This document shows, in pieces, positions 12,212 to 16,246 of a stretch of DNA of 16,246 nt; position 1 is the first letter of the stretch; each line of letters begins with the position of its first letter. The DNA lies in NCBI GenBank assembly GCA_003220905.1, contig QHTS01000082.1, positions 1-16,246 on the forward strand, written 5' to 3'. The DNA comes from Gemmatimonadota bacterium. Lineage in GTDB: Bacteria > Gemmatimonadota > Gemmatimonadetes > Gemmatimonadales > GWC2-71-9. A program made the translations under genes and the position numbers. The notes beneath the pieces were generated by a model. The model was not told the origin of the DNA and searched no databases. It saw nothing but the letters and a program-made list of their open reading frames with translations.

Positions 12212-15172
12212 ATGGCAACCCTCACGATCAACGGCCGCTCGGTCACCGCCGACCCCGAACAAACGATCCTCGAAGCCGCCCGCGCCGCGGGGATCCTGGA
12301 CATCCCCACTCTGTGCTGGTATCCCAAGCTGCCGGTAGTCGGGAATTGCCGCATCTGCCTGGTGTCGGTCGAGGGGCAAGCGAAGCTGCTCCCCGCCTGC
12401 GCCACCAAGGTGGCGGACGGCCTGGTGGTGCAGACCGAGTCCCATGCGGCTGTCGAAAACCGCAAGGGCGTGCTCCGGCTGCTGCTCGAGCGCTACCCGG
12501 GCGATCACCTGACGAACGGCCACCGCGGGGGGGCGCGATCCCGCAACGAGTTCGAGGAGTACGTCGTGCGCTACGGGGTCGTTCCCACTCCCGTCGGGGA
12601 GCGCGACCTCGTCCTGCGCCACGGTGACGAGCGGCCCGGCGACCCGATGATCCGACACGACATGAGCACGTGCATCCTGTGCACGCGCTGCGTGCGGGCG
12701 TGCGCGGACATCCAAGTGGTCGGCGTGCTCGACGTGGGCCAGCGGGGCGAGCACACCGAGATCATCGTGGGCGCGGACGGCGACCCGGACAAGGCGGGCT
12801 GCACATGGTGCGGCGAGTGTGTGCGGGTATGCCCGACGGGTGCGATCTTCGAGGTGATGCCGCGGGAGCGGTTCGCGCCGGAGAAGATCCGCCATCCGGA
12901 CAAGACGGTCCGCTCGGTCTGTCCGTACTGCGGCGTCGGCTGCCAGGTGGACCTGCACGTCGCCGGCGACCAGGTCATGCGCGTCACCTCACCGGACATC
13001 GAGCTCGACACTCCCAACCAGGGCTCCACCTGCGTCAAAGGCCGATTCGGCTACGACTTTCCCCAGCACCGCGATCGCCTCACGAAACCGCTGATCCGCA
13101 AGGGCTGGGAGAAGGAGCTGGGCCGCTGGGTTTGGCGCGGCCGGACGGGGAAGAATCGCCGGGGCGGGCCGTGGCAGACCATCGAGGGTGAGGGCCAGAA
13201 CTCGAAGCCGGCGGGCCCGCCGCGCTCGGCGGGAAAGGCGGTGCGCGACCTGCCGCTGCTCGAGCGGGTGGACCTGGACATTCGCGACCGCGTGGCGACC
13301 CCGCCGTCCTGGTACGAGCCGTTCCGCGAGGCCACCTGGGAGGAGGCGCTTGAGCTCACGGCGCAGGAGCTGCTGCGCCTGAAGGGCGAGCGCGGCCCCG
13401 CTTCTCTGGCCTGCTTCTCCTCGGCCAAGTGCTCGAACGAGGAGAACTACCTCATGATGCGGATGTTCCGCGCCGGGCTCGGCACCAACAACATCGACCA
13501 CTGCACGCGGCTGTGCCACTCCACGTCGGTCGCGGCAATGCAGCGCGCGCTCAACACCTCGGCGGCGTCGGGCTCGATGCGCGAGGTGGAGCACGCCGCC
13601 GACGTCATCTTCATCGCCGGCGCGAACACCACCGAATCGCACCCCGTGTTCGGCGCCGCCATCAAGCGGGCCCACGAACGGGGCGCGACGCTCATCGTGG
13701 CCGACCCCCGCAAGACCGAGCTCGCGGGCCGGGCGGACATCCACCTGCAGATGCAGCCGGGCACCGACGTCGCGCTCTTCAACGCCATGCTGCATCACAT
13801 CGTCATGCGGGACCTGGAGGACAAACGGTTCGTCGCCGAGCGGATGCACGCCTTCGACAGAGTGCGGGAGTCGGTCAAGGCGATGACGCCGGACGTGGCC
13901 GCGAAGATCACCGGCGTCCCCGCGGACCGGATCCGCTGGGCCGCGGAGATCTACGCCAAGGGGCCGCGCACCAGCACGCTGTGGGCCATGGGGCTCACCC
14001 AACACGCCAACGGGACGGATCTCGTCACGTCGCTCCTGAACCTCATGCTCGCCTGCGGGATGATCGGGCGCTGGGGTGCCGCGATGATGCCGGTGCGGGG
14101 GCAGAACAACGTCCAGGGCGCGTCGGACGTCGGCGCGATTCCCTTCGTGTATACCGACTACCGACCGGTCCAGGACCCGAAGAACCGCGCGGAGTACGCC
14201 GCGGCGTGGGGCGTCCCGGCGGAGTCCCTCTCTCTCAAGGAGGGGCTCATGGTGACCGAGATCGTGAAGGAGGAGAGCGGCGTTCGGGGGATGTACATCA
14301 TGGGCGAGAACCCGGTCATCTCCGACCCGGACGTCGCGCATGCCGAGCGCTGGTTCCAGGAGCTCGAATTCCTCGCGGTGCACGACCTGTTCCTCACGGA
14401 GACGGCCCGCTATGCCGACGTCGTCCTTCCCGGCTCGAGTTTCGCCGAGAAGACGGGCACGTTCGTGAACACCGAGCGCCGCATTCAGCTCGCCCACAAG
14501 GCGGTGGCCACCCCGGGGCAGGCGCGCGGCGACCTCGAGATCCTGATCGACCTGTCGAACCGCCTCGGGCTCAAGACCCGCTTCGAGACGGCCGAGGACG
14601 TGATGCGGGAAATCGCGCGGGTGACTCCATCGTGGCGCGGCGTGACCTACCAGCGGCTCGAAGGGGCGGGACTGCAGTACCCGGTGCCGACGGACGACTC
14701 TCCCGGGACCTCGTTCCTCTTCGACGACCGCTTCCCGACAGCGAACGGGAAGGGCACTTTCGTTCCCGTCGAGTACGCGCCGCCCGTCGAGCTCCCCGAC
14801 GAGGCGTATCCATTCGTCATGAACACGGGGCGCCAGCTGTATCACTGGCACACGGGCACGATGACGCGGCGCGCCTCGGGCCTCGACCAGCGCGAGCCCA
14901 CGCCGATCGTCGAGATCCACCCCGATGACGCGCGCGAGCTGGGGCTCGAGGACGGCGACCTCGTGCGGCTGACCTCGCGCCGCAACACCATGGTGAGCTC
15001 GTGCCGCATCTCCGAGCGCGTGGCGCAGGGCCAGGTGTTCGTGCCGTTCCATTTCCGCGAGGCGGCGGCCAACCTGCTTACCAATCCGGTGCTCGATCCG
15101 TACGCGAAGATGGCGGAGCTCAAGTGCTGCGCGGTGCGGCTTGAAGCCGCGCACGTGGCGGTCGCGCACTGA
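12212..15172 (+). CDS. Formate dehydrogenase alpha subunit-like molybdopterin oxidoreductase with N-terminal Fe-S domains
   Basis: 986 aa. Residues 1-75: plant-type [2Fe-2S] ferredoxin domain with Cys35, Cys46, Cys49 and Cys63. Residues 150-212: two [4Fe-4S] sites, CILCTRCVRAC (154-164) and CTWCGECVRVC (197-207). From 232: MopB domain with a further [4Fe-4S] site CPYCGVGC (237-244) and Cys274, then conserved Lys276. NNIDHCTRLCHSTSV (426-440) puts Cys435-His436 at the Mo-ligand position (Sec140-His141 in E. coli FdhF); this is a Cys enzyme. MPVRGQNNVQGASD contains the Arg that binds formate. The end (FVMNTGRQLYHWHTGTMTRR ... VFVPFHF) is the MGD-binding domain. It should oxidise formate (or reduce CO2). 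Oddities: no Cys between 64 and 153, so the usual His-Cys3 cluster of NuoG-like proteins is absent; a ~70-residue Gly/Arg/Pro-rich linker at 297-368; no NuoE/NuoF-like partner or fdhD beside it. It also resembles less characterised FdhA-like oxidoreductases, so substrate is probable, not certain. Confidence 0.9.
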   Translation: MATLTINGRSVTADPEQTILEAARAAGILDIPTLCWYPKLPVVGNCRICLVSVEGQAKLLPACATKVADGLVVQTESHAAVENRKGVLRLLLERYPGDHLTNGHRGGARSRNEFEEYVVRYGVVPTPVGERDLVLRHGDERPGDPMIRHDMSTCILCTRCVRACADIQVVGVLDVGQRGEHTEIIVGADGDPDKAGCTWCGECVRVCPTGAIFEVMPRERFAPEKIRHPDKTVRSVCPYCGVGCQVDLHVAGDQVMRVTSPDIELDTPNQGSTCVKGRFGYDFPQHRDRLTKPLIRKGWEKELGRWVWRGRTGKNRRGGPWQTIEGEGQNSKPAGPPRSAGKAVRDLPLLERVDLDIRDRVATPPSWYEPFREATWEEALELTAQELLRLKGERGPASLACFSSAKCSNEENYLMMRMFRAGLGTNNIDHCTRLCHSTSVAAMQRALNTSAASGSMREVEHAADVIFIAGANTTESHPVFGAAIKRAHERGATLIVADPRKTELAGRADIHLQMQPGTDVALFNAMLHHIVMRDLEDKRFVAERMHAFDRVRESVKAMTPDVAAKITGVPADRIRWAAEIYAKGPRTSTLWAMGLTQHANGTDLVTSLLNLMLACGMIGRWGAAMMPVRGQNNVQGASDVGAIPFVYTDYRPVQDPKNRAEYAAAWGVPAESLSLKEGLMVTEIVKEESGVRGMYIMGENPVISDPDVAHAERWFQELEFLAVHDLFLTETARYADVVLPGSSFAEKTGTFVNTERRIQLAHKAVATPGQARGDLEILIDLSNRLGLKTRFETAEDVMREIARVTPSWRGVTYQRLEGAGLQYPVPTDDSPGTSFLFDDRFPTANGKGTFVPVEYAPPVELPDEAYPFVMNTGRQLYHWHTGTMTRRASGLDQREPTPIVEIHPDDARELGLEDGDLVRLTSRRNTMVSSCRISERVAQGQVFVPFHFREAAANLLTNPVLDPYAKMAELKCCAVRLEAAHVAVAH

Positions 15173-15177
15173 AGAGA

Positions 15178-15282
15178 AATGCGAAGTGCGGAATGCGGAA
15201 TGCGGAATTGCAATGGCAGGTCGTTTGGCGAGCGACCTCCGCGCTGACCTTCCGCATTCCGCACTCCACATTCCGCATTCGA
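15178..15282. repeat. Heptad inverted-array element C
   Basis: Left arm: AATGCGA, AGTGCGG, AATGCGG, AATGCGG, AATTGCA (15178-15212). Right arm: CTTCCGC, ATTCCGC, ACTCCAC, ATTCCGC, ATTCGAT (15249-15283). Same unit as element B but more diverged. The 36-nt loop contains AGGTCG and CGACCT, a nested 6-bp hairpin. It starts six bases after the formate dehydrogenase stop. Confidence 0.85.
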
Positions 15283-15323
15283 TCACCCTAACCGACGCTT
15301 TCCCTTCGCCGTAGATTTTTCGA

Positions 15324-16038
15324 ATGGATCTCGGTCTCGCGGGCCGCGTCGCTCTGGTATGCGGCAGCACCAAGGGGCTGGGGCGCGCCGTAGCGAGGAT
15401 ACTGGCACAGGAGGGCGCGCGCGTGGCCATCAACGGCCGCCACGAGGACTCCGTGGGACAGGTGGCCGAGCAGCTCTCCTCCGAGGCAGCCCAGGCGGTG
15501 ATGCCGTTCGTGGCCGACGTGGGCGACCCTGCGCAGGCCGAAGGCGTGGTGGAGCGGGTTCACCACGAGATGGGCCGTCTCGACGTGCTGTTCTGCAACG
15601 CGAGCGGTCCGCCGGCCGCGCCGTTCACCCATCAGCCGGCCGAGGCGTTCCACCGCGCCGTGGAGCTGAATCTCCTGTCCACGGTCCATCTCGCTCGCGC
15701 CGCGGTGCCCATCATGCGGCACGGCGCGCGCCGGCGTCCTGGGGTTCGCGAAGGCCCTGGCCGACGAGGTCGCCGCCGAGGGGATCACCGTGAACGTCGT
15801 GTGTCCCGGTTTCATCGCGACGGAGCGGATCACGGAGCTCACGGAGACCCGCGCGAAGCGCGAGCAGCGCGCGTCGCAGGACGTCATGCGCGAGATGGTC
15901 GCCGGTATCCCGCTCGGCCGCATGGGCCGCACCGACGAGCTCGCGGCCGCGGTCGCGTTCCTCGCGTCCGAGCGGGCCAGCTATATTACCGGCGCCGTGC
16001 TGCAGGTGGACGGAGGCTTCACGCGGTCCATCTTCTGA
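15324..16038 (+). pseudogene. SDR family oxidoreductase (FabG-like) broken by an internal deletion/frameshift
   Basis: The N-terminal part (frame of the ATG at 15324) has the Rossmann nucleotide motif CGSTKGLG (13-20), VADVGD (63-68), the N-A-S-G variant of the NNAG motif (92-95) and the ELNLLS segment (114-119), and stays normal up to AAVPIMR (residue 132, about 15719). The C-terminal part is in another frame from about 15721: TARAGVLGFAKALADEVAAEGITVNVVCPGF, then IPLGRMGRTDELAAAVAFLASERASYITGAVLQVDGGF, ending with TGA at 16036-16038. In related SDRs about 27 residues lie between these points, including the GRI-x-x-x-TS strand and the catalytic Ser. The missing piece is about 80 nt (length must be 2 modulo 3). 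The remaining product cannot be active. It is either a true pseudogene or an assembly error. Substrate unknown. Confidence 0.8.
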
Positions 16039-16066
16039 CGTTTCCCGTTTCCCGCTTCCCGTTTCC
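16039..16066. repeat. Heptad array element E, single arm
   Basis: Four tandem 7-mers CGTTTCC, CGTTTCC, CGCTTCC, CGTTTCC, starting directly after the SDR stop codon (16036-16038) and ending nine bases before the next ATG. No inverted second arm is present in the 37-nt gap. Confidence 0.8.
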
Positions 16067-16075
16067 CGGTCTTCG

Positions 16076-16246
16076 ATGCAAGCGATTGTCAAGGAGAAAC
16101 GCGCCCCGGGGCTGAAAGTCGTGTCGGTGCCGAAGCCGACACCCGGCCCGGGCGAGGTGCTCATCGCGGTGCGGCACGCCGGGGTGTGCGGCACCGACGT
16201 GCACATCGCCGACTGGGACGCGTGGGCGGAGGGCCGCATCAAGCCG
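16076..16246 (+). CDS. tdh: Zn-dependent alcohol dehydrogenase, L-threonine 3-dehydrogenase-like (3' end beyond window)
   Basis: 57 codons are visible before the window ends. The start MQAIVKEKRAPGL is followed by PKPTPGPGEVLIAVRHAGVCGTDVHI, the GroES-like N-terminus of medium-chain dehydrogenases, with Cys38 in the position of the catalytic zinc ligand. The segment CGTDVHIADWDAWAEG closely follows the pattern of threonine 3-dehydrogenases (C-G-T-D-V-H-I-x-x-W-D-x-W), which oxidise L-threonine to 2-amino-3-ketobutyrate with NAD. Other sugar or alcohol dehydrogenases usually lack the W-D-x-W stretch. The NAD-binding domain is not in view, so the assignment rests on the N-terminus alone. No Shine-Dalgarno is visible: heptad array E occupies the leader. 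A kbl gene downstream would strengthen the call. Confidence 0.8.
   Translation, partial: MQAIVKEKRAPGLKVVSVPKPTPGPGEVLIAVRHAGVCGTDVHIADWDAWAEGRIKP

Noticed and set aside
13514..13519. Selenocysteine at the Mo-ligand position of the formate dehydrogenase
   Set aside because: The codon at residue 435 is TGC (Cys), not TGA, and the gene is uninterrupted.
12989..15433. Minus-strand open frame of 814 codons opposite the formate dehydrogenase
   Set aside because: Lies wholly antisense to a gene with many exact motifs; high-GC codon bias leaves the opposite frame open by chance.

Overview
This 16.2 kb window is GC-rich, densely packed bacterial chromosome. The gene repertoire (rho-ruvX-mltG, AroH-type chorismate mutase, RDD/SpoIIM/DUF4129 membrane genes, a single-subunit-looking formate dehydrogenase) and the frequent GTG starts with very short or overlapping intergenic spaces suggest an environmental Gemmatimonadota-like bacterium. 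That placement is inference from style and gene content; no rRNA or other phylogenetic marker is available except Rho.

Layout: (1) 1-3209, a divergent membrane cluster. On the minus strand lie a six-helix membrane protein and a DUF4129 protein (cut by the window edge); on the plus strand lies an RDD-SpoIIM fusion. (2) 3275-3751, minus strand, a two-gene unit with abutting stop/start (TAG then ATG): an unrecognised 94-aa protein followed by a 63-aa protein that is nothing but a histidine-kinase H-box/dimerisation segment. (3) 3894-5000, minus, an M50 (EGY-like) intramembrane metalloprotease. (4) 5140-7900, plus, rho-ruvX-mltG, translationally coupled, with a good sigma70-type promoter at 5010-5038. 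(5) 7851-8486, minus, thiE, overlapping mltG at its 3' end and overlapping the aroH start codon at its 5' end. (6) 8485-11785, plus, aroH-rlmI-like-CDF transporter-degenerate methyltransferase-like gene, mostly coupled. (7) 11914-12087, a 57-aa small gene and a hairpin terminator. (8) 12212-15172, a 986-aa molybdopterin formate-dehydrogenase alpha subunit with its own Fe-S relay. (9) 15324-16038, an SDR reductase broken by an internal deletion. (10) 16076 to the edge, the start of a threonine-dehydrogenase-like Zn alcohol dehydrogenase.

The most unusual signal is not a gene. At least five intergenic gaps contain runs of 7-bp tandem repeats, in four cases arranged as two inverted arms around a 14-48 nt loop (3812-3892, 6844-6925, 11799-11909, 15178-15282), and in one case as a single arm (16039-16066). 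A degenerate 8-bp version lies at 8854-8891. The unit sequence differs between most sites (GGGAGCN, AATGCGG, GTCGTCC/AACGGAT, CGTTTCC) but the period, copy number (about 4 per arm), inverted arrangement and position right next to stop or start codons are the same. One array has become coding sequence: it encodes the basic N-terminal leader of MltG. I regard this architecture-conserved, sequence-variable element family as the best candidate for something undescribed.
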